A DNA stretch of 64,000 nucleotides. It comes from Brevibacillus invocatus (GTDB lineage: Bacteria; Bacillota; Bacilli; Brevibacillales; Brevibacillaceae). The notes beneath the pieces were generated by a model, which was not told where the DNA came from, did not search any database, and was given only the letters and a program-made list of their open reading frames with translations. Of this stretch, positions 7,942 through 16,946 are shown one piece after another. Positions within the stretch are counted from its first letter, which is position 1. Every line of letters begins with the position of its first letter. The position numbers and the translations under genes were made by a program. The stretch is from assembly GCF_003710915.1 (NCBI RefSeq), contig NZ_RHHR01000003.1:124001-188000 (forward strand). Reading direction: 5' to 3'.

Positions 7942-9858
7942 TTTTCCCTGCTCCAATTCTTCGACCAAGGAAGAAAGCACTGCCCACCGTTCGACGGCTG
8001 CTTCCAGGTCGGCAGCCACCTGCTGTTCCTCTGCGAACAGCTTCTCCACCTTGGCGTAGTCACTGCCAGATGCGGCGATTTCCTGTTTTAACACAACAAG
8101 CCGTTCTTCGAGAGCAGCAATTCTCCCTTCGATCCCATCCCACTCCTTTTGATCCTTGTAGGACAGCTTGCGGGTTCGGTTATTCCCTCTGTTGCCACTG
8201 CTTTTCTCCGTATTATCCGTCTGATTTTTGGCTACCTCTGGGGACGGTTCCTCGCTTTTTTCCATCCGTCTGATCTCCAGGTATTCGGAATAATTCCCGA
8301 AGAAGTGACGGATGCTTCCTTGTCCTTCAAAAGCGAAGAGGTGTTCAATGGTGCGATCCAGAAAGTAGCGATCATGCGAAACCGTAATCACGGCACCAGG
8401 AAACTGCTCCAGATAATCCTCCAGAATGCTCAGCGTCTGAATATCCAAATCGTTCGTCGGCTCATCCAGGAACAAGACGTTCGGCTCGCCCATCAAGGTA
8501 CGCAGCAGGTAGAGACGGCGCTTTTCTCCACCAGAGAGCTTGGAAATCGGCGTCCACTGCATATGGGGTGAAAACAAAAAGCGTTCCATCATTTGCGAGG
8601 CGGTAATGGTCTGCCCGTCACTTGTCGAAATGACCTCAGCTGCTTCTTTCACATACTCGATCGCTCTAAGCTTCTCATCCATTTCCACATTATGCTGGGT
8701 GTAATAGGCGATTTTGACCGTCAACCCCACGTCTACCTGACCAGAATCCGGCTCTATGCGCCCTGCCAATATGTTTAGCAAGGTAGATTTCCCGCTTCCA
8801 TTTGGCCCAATGATGCCTATACGATCACCCGGAGCGACGATGTAGCTAAAATCTTCAATCAGTTTGCGGTCCCCGAAGGATTTGCTCACTTTTTCAATTT
8901 CAATTACTTTTTTTCCTAGACGACTGGCTCCAAGCGCCATGTCCATTTTCGCCGATGGACCTTCTACCACACGATCGCGCAGCTCCTCAGCCCGTTGAAC
9001 GCGAGCTTTTTGCTTGGTAGTCCGCGCTTTGGCTCCTCGCCTGAGCCACGCCAGTTCCCTGCGAAGCAGATTTTGACGTTTGCTCTCTGCTGCAGCCTCG
9101 TTTTCTTCTCTCTCCGCTTTTTTCTCCAGGAATGTCGCGTAATTGCCCTCGTAGCTATACAGCTTACCGCGATCCAGCTCAAACGTGCGATTGGTTACCC
9201 TGTCGAGAAAATAGCGATCGTGGGTGACGAGCAGCAGGGCTCCTTTATAGCGGGTCAGATACTCCTCCAGCCATTCCACTGTCTCGTTGTCGATGTGGTT
9301 GGTCGGTTCGTCCAAAATGAGCAAGTCTGCAGGTTGGATCAGGGCTCGAGCCATTGCCACTCGCTTGCGCTGCCCCCCGGACAGTTCGCCTACTCGCTGC
9401 GAAAAATCATGGATACCCAGCTGAGTTAGAATCATTTTTGCCGTCGTGTTGCTCTCCCATGCATCTGCAGCATCCATTTTGCTTTGCAAGGAAAATACGC
9501 GGGACTGCTTTTTCTCATCGTCTGGTGCTTTTTGCAGGTCCGCCAGTGCCTGCTCATACTCACGCAAGAGCTGAATCAGTGGAGAATCTCCATAAAAGAC
9601 CTGATCCAGTACAGTAGAGTTCTCGTCAAAGCTTGGGTTCTGCGGCAGATATTCGACGACGAAGCGATTGGCGTGTACAACCTTGCCGCTGTCAGCCGTA
9701 TCCAGGCCAGCAAGTATTTTGAGCAGCGAGGATTTTCCAGTCCCATTTACCCCAATCAGACCAATTCGCTGCTGTTCTGCAATATGAAAGGAAATGTTAT
9801 CAAACAATACTTTTTCTCCGTAGCCTTTGGAGAGGTTTTCCACAGATAGTATTTGCAT
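7936..9858 (-). CDS. yfmR: ABC-F family ATPase (Uup/YfmR type)
   Basis: 640 residues with two ABC cassettes and no membrane segments. The first has Walker A GVNGTGKSS and signature LSGGQRKR; the second has GPNGSGKST and LSGGEKRR. Between them is the charged P-site tRNA-interaction linker, and the C-terminus is a coiled coil (EWDGIEGRIAALEERLVVLK). This layout is that of Uup and B. subtilis YfmR, ABC-F proteins that act on the ribosome during translation, not as transporters. The ATG at 9858 with AGGAGA upstream begins MQILSVENLSKG, the family's usual start; the longer frame adds 12 unlikely residues. Monocistronic. Confidence 0.88.
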   Translation of the reverse strand: MQILSVENLSKGYGEKVLFDNISFHIAEQQRIGLIGVNGTGKSSLLKILAGLDTADSGKVVHANRFVVEYLPQNPSFDENSTVLDQVFYGDSPLIQLLREYEQALADLQKAPDDEKKQSRVFSLQSKMDAADAWESNTTAKMILTQLGIHDFSQRVGELSGGQRKRVAMARALIQPADLLILDEPTNHIDNETVEWLEEYLTRYKGALLLVTHDRYFLDRVTNRTFELDRGKLYSYEGNYATFLEKKAEREENEAAAESKRQNLLRRELAWLRRGAKARTTKQKARVQRAEELRDRVVEGPSAKMDMALGASRLGKKVIEIEKVSKSFGDRKLIEDFSYIVAPGDRIGIIGPNGSGKSTLLNILAGRIEPDSGQVDVGLTVKIAYYTQHNVEMDEKLRAIEYVKEAAEVISTSDGQTITASQMMERFLFSPHMQWTPISKLSGGEKRRLYLLRTLMGEPNVLFLDEPTNDLDIQTLSILEDYLEQFPGAVITVSHDRYFLDRTIEHLFAFEGQGSIRHFFGNYSEYLEIRRMEKSEEPSPEVAKNQTDNTEKSSGNRGNNRTRKLSYKDQKEWDGIEGRIAALEERLVVLKQEIAASGSDYAKVEKLFAEEQQVAADLEAAVERWAVLSSLVEELEQGKS

Positions 9859-10014
9859 ATTCGTCTCCTGTACGTTTCGATTCACCAGTACCATTGCACA
9901 TCACGCGCACATGAACAAATGGTAACATGTTTTGGCTGTTAGCTCTAGTTGGTTGTCTGCTGCAGTACGATTTTCAATGGAAGGAAAATTTCAAATCTAG
10001 CGCTTTTACGGCAA

Positions 10015-10048
10015 GAGTGGGAGAAGCCTTATCCTCCCACTCTTTTTT
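10015..10048. terminator. Terminator-like hairpin
   Basis: GAGTGGGAG (10015-10023) pairs with CTCCCACTC (10034-10042), followed by six T on the plus strand. It is 15 bases from the stop of the minus-strand sirtuin, for which the T run lies on the wrong side. Confidence 0.6.
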
Positions 10049-10062
10049 GATGAATGATCGTC

Positions 10063-10776
10063 CTATTCGTGTATCCTGGCTAACACCTCGCCAATCCTCT
10101 CCCCATGTATCAACAAATCCGCCCAATCATCGAGCGGTGTAGGATCATGATTGACTATCACCAGCTTGGCACCCCCCTCTTTTGCACGCTGAGGAAACCA
10201 ATTGGCCGGACTAACCGCTAAGGAAGAGCCTAGAACAATGAATAAATCTGCCTGATCTGTCCACTGCTGCGCCTGTTCCACTTCCTGATACGGCAATGAT
10301 TCTCCGAACAAAACAACAGAAGGTCGCAGAAAACCGCCGCAGGCACACGCTGTCCCCCCTTGCTCCAGATACCGTGAACTGGGGTATACCTTTGCACATG
10401 TGCTGCAATGCACAGTCTCCAAGGTTCCATGTAGCTGAGCTACTTTTTTGCTGCCTGCCCGTTGGTGAAAACCATCTACATTTTGTGTAATGATTCCGCA
10501 GATCCTGCCTGACTCCTCTAAACCTGCCAAGATCTCATGTCCGCGATGTGGCTTGCAAGCCAGCAAGCCCTCCACTCGTGTACGGTAAAAAGTAATGAAA
10601 TCATCCCGGTGATGAAGCATGGCCTGGGTACTGGCCAGCCTCATCGGGTCTTTTCCTTGCCATAATCCTTTTTGCGAGCGAAAATCCGGCAAACCGCTCT
10701 CTGTCGACATACCCGCTCCTGTGAACACAACCACAGATGCTGCTTCCCGCAGCAAATCGCCCAGTCTGTTCATCAT
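10063..10776 (-). CDS. cobB: NAD-dependent protein deacylase (sirtuin)
   Basis: 237 residues of the Sir2 family. Visible are the NAD-binding GAGMSTESGLPDFR (20-33), TQNVDGFH (97-104), the catalytic His116 in LHGTLE, and the zinc cysteines C124, C127, C144 and C146. The last pair is spaced C-x-C, not the usual C-x2-C, which is a small oddity. The reaction removes acyl groups from lysines, giving nicotinamide and O-acyl-ADP-ribose. Cytosolic. It is divergent from the PPP phosphatase with an 80-base shared promoter region. The start is one of two adjacent ATGs behind AGGAAG. Confidence 0.9.
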   Translation of the reverse strand: MMNRLGDLLREAASVVVFTGAGMSTESGLPDFRSQKGLWQGKDPMRLASTQAMLHHRDDFITFYRTRVEGLLACKPHRGHEILAGLEESGRICGIITQNVDGFHQRAGSKKVAQLHGTLETVHCSTCAKVYPSSRYLEQGGTACACGGFLRPSVVLFGESLPYQEVEQAQQWTDQADLFIVLGSSLAVSPANWFPQRAKEGGAKLVIVNHDPTPLDDWADLLIHGERIGEVLARIHE

Positions 10777-10857
10777 GGATCACTTCCTTTCACCCCGGCC
10801 TTATTTGTACATATTGTAAAGGAAGGCATTCCATTCTGTATAGGAAGGAGGGGTTGA

Positions 10858-11664
10858 ATGACCACCTATTTCGTCTCAGATATTCACGGGCAATACCCGA
10901 CCTTTCAGCAAGCTCTTCAAAACACTTCTTTTTCCCTGCAAAATGGAGATGCGCTCTACGTTATCGGCGACATGGTGGACAGGGGCCCAAAATCAAAAGA
11001 AGTGCTGTTCCATTTGCTGGAGATGCGACAGGTTTATCCGGATCAAGTATTTTTGATTAAAGGAAACCATGAGCAGATGCTGCAGGATTGGCTGCAAGGA
11101 CAGGGTAACCCTGAACTCTATCTGCGCTATAACGGCGGAGATGCGACTATCCGATCTCTTCTGGATGACCACCCCTTGCGACGCGCTTTTCTCGGTCGTA
11201 TGCCCACACAGGAAGAACAAGATCATGCCCGTCAAGTCATCATGAGCCGCTACCCGCAGCTGCTTCCTGCGCTTGCTTCGCTTCCGCTGTATTTGGAACT
11301 GCCCGCTGACCCACGAACCGATTCTCCCCCAGTCTTGCTCGTCCATGCAGGGATCCGTCCCCATGTCCCACTATCCGCACAGAGACCGGAGGATTTACTC
11401 TGGATACGCCAGCCTTTTTACGAGCATTATGACGGAAGCCTGCCTGTGATATTTGGACATACGCCTGTCGATCGCCTTCCTGACTATAGCGGGAAAGGTC
11501 CCTGGAAACGAAACAATATCATTGGGATTGATGGCGGTGCCGGCTATCAACGCGGAGTCCTTTTGCTGCAATGGCCGACTCTGGAATACTGGTATACGCC
11601 CGTCCAGAATGTGCAAAGCGTCTTTACGTTTGCAAATCCAAATGAAAAAGGATGGAAAGTATAG
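10858..11664 (+). CDS. PPP-family metallophosphatase
   Basis: 268 residues. The dinuclear-metal motifs of the PPP family are all present: DIHG (8-11), GDMVDRG (37-43) and GNHE (69-72), with later histidines in VHAGIRP and FGHTP. Members include serine/threonine phosphatases and bis(5'-nucleosyl)tetraphosphatase-like enzymes such as PrpE, and the substrate cannot be chosen from sequence. GAAGGAGGGG lies 5 bases before the ATG. No signal peptide. It probably shares a control region with the divergent sirtuin gene. Confidence 0.85.
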   Translation: MTTYFVSDIHGQYPTFQQALQNTSFSLQNGDALYVIGDMVDRGPKSKEVLFHLLEMRQVYPDQVFLIKGNHEQMLQDWLQGQGNPELYLRYNGGDATIRSLLDDHPLRRAFLGRMPTQEEQDHARQVIMSRYPQLLPALASLPLYLELPADPRTDSPPVLLVHAGIRPHVPLSAQRPEDLLWIRQPFYEHYDGSLPVIFGHTPVDRLPDYSGKGPWKRNNIIGIDGGAGYQRGVLLLQWPTLEYWYTPVQNVQSVFTFANPNEKGWKV

Positions 11665-11827
11665 TGTTTTTGGCAATTGAAAAATGTACCAAATGGCAAT
11701 TAACAATATTCATTACAATGACTATTCATGCATTTATTAGCCTGCTTGACATGGAGCCGACACGGGCATGACTCCAGGCAAAAGACTGCAGATTATCATG
11801 TCTACAGGCATGTAAGCCTAAGCCCGC

Positions 11828-11958
11828 TGTGAATGTCAATCAAAATGTTGACCACCGTGCTCATCAAAAAATTGACCACCATGGCAAAAATCAATCCACC
11901 CGTCGGGTGGGTAACTTTATGTTGAGCAAAATGGTCAACATTTTGGCGAGCGTTCACA
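11828..11958. mobile_element. 131-bp remnant with IS21-like inverted ends
   Basis: The first 27 and last 27 bases are imperfect inverted repeats: both begin TGTGAA and both end AAAATGTTGACCA on reading inward, with about six mismatches. A further inner copy, AAAATTGACCACC, occurs near 11866. Ends opening with TG and carrying repeated inner blocks are typical of IS21-family elements. There is no room for istA/istB, so this is either an internally deleted copy or a small non-autonomous element. I see no target-site duplication. A short GC-rich hairpin (CCACCCGTCGGGTGG) lies at its centre. Confidence 0.55.
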
Positions 11959-12268
11959 ATTATCCTCTATATAATACAAAAATACTCGTCGACGGATCTT
12001 AAATGTGTGCTGTCTATATGTCTTTTAGTTGGATACGGGTGGTGTGCATATGCAGTCATTTCAACTAGCAATAAAATTAACATCAATAAAACAAAAGAAA
12101 AACTTTTAAAAACTCTTTTCATGAAATAGTCCCTCCTAAAAACTAGTTTAATAGAGTAACAAATAACAACCCTTAAATTGTTTTTTATACAATATATGGA
12201 AATTAATGTATGATTATATTATTATTGATGAGACGAAATTTCAATAACTTTTTTTGAGGGAGGTTTTT

Positions 12269-12691
12269 ATGGGTAGATTATCTATTGTTTTAGAATTAGT
12301 TTTAGTTACGTTATTATTAATTGGGTGTGAAGAAAGAGACAGCATGAGTTCTCATTCTATCGTCGATCGTGACATGTTAGTTGAACAATTTCATTTAATT
12401 CATGACTTTAATTCTGGTGAGGAGTTCAATACGGAAGAGTTAAAATCGATACAGACCCATACTCAGAGAAGCAATTATAAACTTGTTCTTTTACATTTTT
12501 TTACTCACCAATTAAAACAAGATATTGAGTCATTTCAAACAATAAATGAAATCGACAATATCCGTCACATTTTAGTTTTAACTAAAGAAAACTTTGTCTA
12601 TCGAGTGGATTTAAAACAGTGGCGGGAGTTTAATAATATTTGGACTGTAGATATGTATGGAAATGCCCCACTTTCGATTGTCGAAAAATAA
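12269..12691 (+). CDS. AT-rich hypothetical lipoprotein
   Basis: 140 residues starting MGRLSIVLELVLVTLLLIGC, a signal peptide ending in a lipobox (LLIGC), so the mature protein would be anchored outside the membrane by a lipidated cysteine. The rest is charged and unrecognised. GGGAGG lies 6 bases before the ATG at 12269. Base composition is clearly lower in G+C than that of its neighbours, as is the whole stretch from about 11,960 to 13,420, which points to acquired DNA. The IS21-like remnant lies just upstream. Confidence 0.65.
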   Translation: MGRLSIVLELVLVTLLLIGCEERDSMSSHSIVDRDMLVEQFHLIHDFNSGEEFNTEELKSIQTHTQRSNYKLVLLHFFTHQLKQDIESFQTINEIDNIRHILVLTKENFVYRVDLKQWREFNNIWTVDMYGNAPLSIVEK

Positions 12692-12834
12692 CAAAGATTT
12701 GGCCCTAATTCCAGATAATAGCAAAGTGGATTAATTAGGGACTTGACCCTTGAAAAAATTCTACTAAGTATCATTTGCTTAATTTTGTTGACTTGAATCA
12801 CTTTAACGGAACTTTTGTCGAGTCTCCCAAATAT

Positions 12835-12857
12835 AAAAGGGACATCAGCCCTTTTTT
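12835..12857 (+). terminator. Terminator downstream of the lipoprotein gene
   Basis: AAAAGGG (12835-12841), a 7-base loop, then CCCTTTTTT (12849-12857). Confidence 0.6.
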
Positions 12858-12860
12858 AGT

Positions 12861-13255
12861 GAAATTGACGGTATTGAAACCAATTTCCACAATAAGGGGT
12901 ATGTACAACTTCCATGTTACCTTACACTTGGCAATAATCTAGCTCATTCCGGGACTTCAGTTGGAGTTCGAGGGTACCAGTTACGTTATTTAGATACTTT
13001 CGTTCACGGTATGATTCTTTGCTAGGGGCAGGGAACATATCCAGAATCTCAACGCATCCTGGAACCATCGACTTCTTTGTTGTATCACACGCTTCTTCAA
13101 CAGGTTCACCTGGAGACCGTTGTCCGTATTTCCGGGAGAACTAGTGTAACGAGGATCAGCGTGTGTTCATGAGTAAAGACTAGCTTGCGATTGACATGAT
13201 CGACTCATTTCCGGCAATCAAAGAGGAAGTCGTCTATGTGCTAAAGGACCTGTAA
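12861..13255 (+). pseudogene. Decayed gene of unknown family
   Basis: One frame reads EIDGIETNFHNKGYVQLPCY and on to HGMILC, hits a TAG at 13023, and then continues in the same frame with GQGTYPESQRILEPSTSLLY to a TGA near 13165. A neighbouring frame carries on (NEDQRVFMSKD, a second stop, then LAIDMIDSFPAIKEEVVYVL) to a TAA at 13253. The composition is protein-like throughout. At least one frameshift and two nonsense changes are needed to explain it, and no start codon is left. I do not recognise the family. Confidence 0.5.
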
Positions 13256-13420
13256 TTTTCGCAGCTTCCATATCATCCGCCGTGAAAATCAAACCATAAA
13301 ATCTTGGCTTAACGAAAGCAAATTTACAAGAGTCAAGTTAATATTCCTTTCACAAATTGTTACTTTTTATAATCCGCTTTCAATTCGTAATTATGGTAGA
13401 ATATTAAACGAGGTGTTGAT

Positions 13421-13849
13421 ATGAAACGCGAAAAAATCCTAGAGCAAGGCATGTTTTTCTCCTGGGGAATCTCTCTGATCGCGACATCAGGAAGTCTCTT
13501 TTTTTCCGAGGTTCTCAAATACATACCCTGTGAGTTATGCTGGTACCAGCGCATCTTGATGTACCCGCTTGTGATCTTGCTAGGTGTGGCGTCTGCCAGA
13601 AAGGATTACAAGATGTCCCTGTACGGATTGATTCTTTCCGTGATAGGCGGCTTGATCTCGCTCTACCATTATGCCATTCAGAAAATCCCTTTTCTGCACG
13701 AGATGGGAAACTCTTGCGGTATCGTGCCGTGTAACACCGCTTATATCAACTGGTTTGGCTTTATCACGATTCCTTTTCTGGCACTTGTAGCCTTCATTTT
13801 GATCGGAATCATGCAGTACATCGTCCTAAAAAATGTAAAGGAGAAATAG
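13421..13849 (+). CDS. bdbC: Disulfide bond formation protein BdbC (DsbB family)
   Basis: 142 residues with four predicted membrane helices. The two redox pairs of the DsbB/BdbC family are present: C37-ELC40 in the first loop and C99/C104 (NSCGIVPC) in the second. BdbC takes electrons from a thiol oxidase partner and passes them to quinone, supporting disulfide formation outside the membrane, as for competence proteins or bacteriocins. The next gene is a membrane-anchored thioredoxin starting 4 bases after the stop, with its ribosome site inside the end of bdbC, so the two are translationally coupled. Confidence 0.9.
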   Translation: MKREKILEQGMFFSWGISLIATSGSLFFSEVLKYIPCELCWYQRILMYPLVILLGVASARKDYKMSLYGLILSVIGGLISLYHYAIQKIPFLHEMGNSCGIVPCNTAYINWFGFITIPFLALVAFILIGIMQYIVLKNVKEK

Positions 13850-13852
13850 GCT

Positions 13853-14326
13853 TTGAAAAAAATTATCTTCCTATCTGTTCTTGTTGCAGCTTTGCTGATT
13901 GGCGCGATCGTGTACTCCGACATCTCCAATCGCGAAATAGCAGCAGGAAACCCTTACGGAAAATCTACGCTGCATCCTGCAACACTGGAACAATTGAACG
14001 ATCCTCTTTACGACAATCAAATCCTGCCAGACGATCTAAAAACACGCCTGGAGAATCAGGAAGATCTATACGTTTACTACTTCAGTCCAACGTGTGAGCA
14101 CTGCATCGCTACGACACCTGTCCTGGTTCCGATTGCCAAAGACATGAACATCGATATGAAGAAGCACAACCTGCTTGAATTTACTTCCAGCTGGGATACG
14201 TATCAAATCACAGCTACTCCAACTCTCATCCACTACAAGGGCGGTAAAGAAGTTGCTCGTCTGGAAGGCGGAAGAGATGGCGAGCTGTGGAAAAAATGGT
14301 TTGAAGAACAACAGCAAGGCTCGTAA
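13853..14326 (+). CDS. Membrane-anchored thioredoxin-like protein, partner of BdbC
   Basis: 157 residues. An N-terminal helix (residues 4-21) is an uncleaved anchor or signal. A thioredoxin fold follows with the redox motif FSPTC81EHC84 and the cis-proline loop ATPTL. Placement directly after bdbC suggests it is the dedicated exported thiol oxidoreductase (a BdbA/StoA-like role), but the CEHC motif does not decide between oxidase and reductase. It starts with TTG at 13853, with AAAGGAG 9 bases upstream. A terminator follows the stop. Confidence 0.8.
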   Translation: MKKIIFLSVLVAALLIGAIVYSDISNREIAAGNPYGKSTLHPATLEQLNDPLYDNQILPDDLKTRLENQEDLYVYYFSPTCEHCIATTPVLVPIAKDMNIDMKKHNLLEFTSSWDTYQITATPTLIHYKGGKEVARLEGGRDGELWKKWFEEQQQGS

Positions 14327-14338
14327 TAAGACGCTTCG

Positions 14339-14372
14339 GCCTCCCGTTTGGATGAACGGGGGGCTTCTCTTA
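14339..14372 (+). terminator. Terminator of the bdbC operon
   Basis: GCCTCCCGTT (14339-14348) pairs with AACGGGGGGC (14355-14364), followed by TTCTCTT. Confidence 0.75.
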
Positions 14373-14507
14373 TGATGGCGGCGTGACAGATGTGTGAACA
14401 CTTCGGCTTTTCTCGTGTAAAAATAGCCCTTACGAGTCATTAGGCTTATCCTGAATCATGCCTATAATAGGTAATGGGGAACATCATTGGAAAACGGAGG
14501 TAGTACC

Positions 14508-15377
14508 ATGAATCTCACCTATCTGACGGAAACTTTTGGCTTTCGCGGGACATGGAACCCTGAGCTGATCGTGCTTACCGTTTTGATCGGAGTCGCTTAT
14601 TATTCATTTATCGGTCCCTTGCGTCACACCTTTCCAGACGCAGAGCCAGTTTCATTACGACAAAAAATCATGTTTTCGGCGGGACTGCTCCTTTTTTACT
14701 TTAGTCTGGGAAGTCCATTAAACGTGAGCGGTCATTTCTTGTTCAGCGCTCACATGCTGCAGCAGTCACTCTTGTACTTGGTCATGCCCCTGCTGATTCT
14801 GGCCGGCACACCCAAGTATTTATTCCGTTATCTCGCGAGTTACGGTTGGATTCGGATGATCCTGAAAATCTTCACCCACCCGCTTCCAGCCGTTATCCTG
14901 TTTAATGCTCTGTTTTCGTTCTATCATGTGCCTTTCATTCTCGATCTGGCCATGAACAACCTGGCCATGCACAACCTGATTCATCTCATTCTCTTAATCG
15001 CCGCTTTCTTCATGTGGATGCCCGTTATTGCGCCTGTTCCCGAAATTCATCGGTTAACTCATCTGCAAAAGCTGGCCTACATTTTCGCCAATGGCGTATT
15101 GATTACTCCAGCGTGCGCACTGATCATGTTTGCTGGAGCACCTATGTACGACACCTACTTGAATGGTCCAACCATGCTTTGCGCACCATTTTTCTCTGCC
15201 CCTATCGACAAGTCTATGTTTACGATTACAATGGATCCACTGGAGGATCAACGATTGGGCGGAATTTTGATGAAGCTGATGCAGGAATTGAACTATGGCA
15301 TCGTGCTCGCTTATGTATTTACGACCTGGTACCGGAAAGAAAGGGATCAGCCCGACGAGGGACTGTTGCCCCACTAA
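14508..15377 (+). CDS. ctaG: Cytochrome c oxidase assembly factor CtaG (caa3 type)
   Basis: 289 residues with about seven membrane helices. The sequence from SAHMLQQSLLYLVMPLLILA to FSFYHVPFILD, with several conserved membrane histidines, is that of the caa3_CtaG family of Bacillales. It helps assemble the copper centre of caa3 oxidase and is not the CtaG/Cox11 of proteobacteria. GGAGG lies 8 bases before the ATG at 14508. It heads a plus-strand operon with the SCO and FixH-like genes, a copper-delivery and oxidase-assembly set. No oxidase subunit genes are in the window. Confidence 0.9.
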   Translation: MNLTYLTETFGFRGTWNPELIVLTVLIGVAYYSFIGPLRHTFPDAEPVSLRQKIMFSAGLLLFYFSLGSPLNVSGHFLFSAHMLQQSLLYLVMPLLILAGTPKYLFRYLASYGWIRMILKIFTHPLPAVILFNALFSFYHVPFILDLAMNNLAMHNLIHLILLIAAFFMWMPVIAPVPEIHRLTHLQKLAYIFANGVLITPACALIMFAGAPMYDTYLNGPTMLCAPFFSAPIDKSMFTITMDPLEDQRLGGILMKLMQELNYGIVLAYVFTTWYRKERDQPDEGLLPH

Positions 15378-15407
15378 TACCCACATGAGAGGGAGAGGAG
15401 TCCAAGA

Positions 15408-16019
15408 ATGTCTGCAGCATCTGCCACTGCGATAAGAATGCGAAAATTGCTCGTCTTCTTGCCGCTTCTCGTTTTTGCCGTACTAGTGGTATCCTGGTTC
15501 TGGGGACAACCCAAAAATGTACAGGCCGCACTGCCTGATGTAACATTGGAAAACATCGATGGAGGCACCTTCCCCCTCACCAATACACACAAAAATCTAA
15601 GACTGGTGGAGCTGATCTATACGCGCTGTCCTGATGTATGCCCCACTACCACAGTGAAAATGGTGCAGCTGCAAAAGCGGCTGATGGAAGCCAACCTGAT
15701 GGGAAACGGTGTTGAGTTTTTGACGGTGACCATCGATCCGCTCAATGACACACCGGATGTGCTTCGTACTTACGCGAAGAATGTGGGAATTGACCCGCAG
15801 GGGTGGAAGATTCTTCGTGGTGATGAAGCTACCATCGAGACAGTGACACGCTCACTCGGATTCTTTGCCAATCGTATGGAAGACGGCTTCATCTCTCACA
15901 CGACCAGCACCTACCTGGTAGACGAAAACAATGTCGTCTTGCGCAAATTCGGCATGGGCGAAGATTTTGATCCGGATCAAATCTACCAGGAGCTGATGAA
16001 CTTGAAACAGAAAGGGTAA
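15408..16019 (+). CDS. SCO1/SenC family copper chaperone
   Basis: 203 residues. One membrane helix (about residues 12-32) is followed by a thioredoxin fold with the copper-binding TRC74PDVC78P and a later histidine in SHTTSTYLVD. SCO proteins deliver copper to, or reduce, the CuA site of cytochrome c oxidase subunit II on the outer face of the membrane. GAGAGGAG precedes the ATG. It lies 30 bases downstream of ctaG and 9 bases upstream of the FixH-like lipoprotein gene. Confidence 0.9.
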   Translation: MSAASATAIRMRKLLVFLPLLVFAVLVVSWFWGQPKNVQAALPDVTLENIDGGTFPLTNTHKNLRLVELIYTRCPDVCPTTTVKMVQLQKRLMEANLMGNGVEFLTVTIDPLNDTPDVLRTYAKNVGIDPQGWKILRGDEATIETVTRSLGFFANRMEDGFISHTTSTYLVDENNVVLRKFGMGEDFDPDQIYQELMNLKQKG

Positions 16020-16028
16020 TGATCGGAA

Positions 16029-16814
16029 ATGATTTTGAGACGCTTGATATACACGCTGCCATGTCTGCTCTTGCTCACTGCAGTGACCGCATGTGGCAAT
16101 GATCAGCAACAGACGGCGATACTTCCATCGACACCTGTAGATGCAGCCTTCACTATGGAACCCAGTCAGCCTGCTGCTGGAGATACCGTTACCTTTGCCG
16201 TCACGGTGACGCAAGAAGGCCAGCCAGTGGATGATGCCAGCGAAGTCAAATTTGAGTGGTGGAAGGAAGGACAGGAGCCTCACGCCATGCTGCCTGCTAC
16301 CTTCCAGAAGGACGGGCTCTACATTGCCAAGCAGCCCATTACCGAACCAGGATCGTACTTCGTCTATTATCATGTTACGGCACGTGATTTTCACACGATG
16401 AAGAAGATTCCCTTTACCGTTACTGGAGAAGACAACACAACCACTCCGGAAACGTCTCCACCATCTCCGGATGAAACGACTGCAGGCACACCACATGAAC
16501 ACGGAACGAATCCTTCTGCAGGAGGACAGGTAGAACTCCATTTCATGCCTCCAAAAGAGGTGCGAGCCGCGGAAGAAGCCTGGTTGGGTGTACATGTCAT
16601 GCAGGAAAACGAAGTCATCGAAAAAGCGACTGTCCGTTTGGAGTACTGGCTAGGATCAGATGAGAAGCACGCTTTTCTCGACACAACGGAATCTCATCCC
16701 GGCCAATATGGGGCGAAGATTGCCTTTCCCACCTCCGGCACTTACACAGTGAAGGTTCACGTGGAAAAAGGCGAAATACACGACCACAAAGATTTTACTC
16801 TTTCTGTTCAGTAA
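16029..16814 (+). CDS. Lipoprotein with two FixH/YtkA-like domains
   Basis: 261 residues. The signal peptide ends in a lipobox (LTAVTAC). Two immunoglobulin-like domains of the same type follow (about residues 40-130 and 165-260), each with the pattern VxFEWWKEGQEPHAML / VRLEYWLGSDEKHAFL and a GxYxxxxxxxxxGxYxV ending. They are joined by a Thr/Pro/His-rich linker (about 132-162). YtkA/FixH-like domains are linked to copper handling and oxidase assembly. The doubled form suggests internal duplication. It is the last gene of the ctaG operon, before a strong terminator. Confidence 0.8.
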   Translation: MILRRLIYTLPCLLLLTAVTACGNDQQQTAILPSTPVDAAFTMEPSQPAAGDTVTFAVTVTQEGQPVDDASEVKFEWWKEGQEPHAMLPATFQKDGLYIAKQPITEPGSYFVYYHVTARDFHTMKKIPFTVTGEDNTTTPETSPPSPDETTAGTPHEHGTNPSAGGQVELHFMPPKEVRAAEEAWLGVHVMQENEVIEKATVRLEYWLGSDEKHAFLDTTESHPGQYGAKIAFPTSGTYTVKVHVEKGEIHDHKDFTLSVQ

Positions 16815-16872
16815 AAAATCTCTTTCGCAGGAAGTTCAAGGATAGACAACCGCGAATTCATCAAGAAAAAGC

Positions 16873-16916
16873 AAAGGCGCTGGCCTCCCTTCGAAGAGAA
16901 AGGAAGCCAGCGCTTT
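16873..16916. terminator. Strong bidirectional terminator
   Basis: AAAGGCGCTGGC (16873-16884) pairs with GCCAGCGCTTTT (16905-16916). It separates the ctaG operon from the convergent collagen-like gene. Confidence 0.85.
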
Positions 16917-16946
16917 TGTCCGTTGCTTTCAAAAGATGACGTATTG

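Noticed and set aside
10015-10048. Terminator for the sirtuin gene
   Set aside because: The T run is on the plus strand, away from the sirtuin's direction; listed only as a hairpin with moderate confidence.
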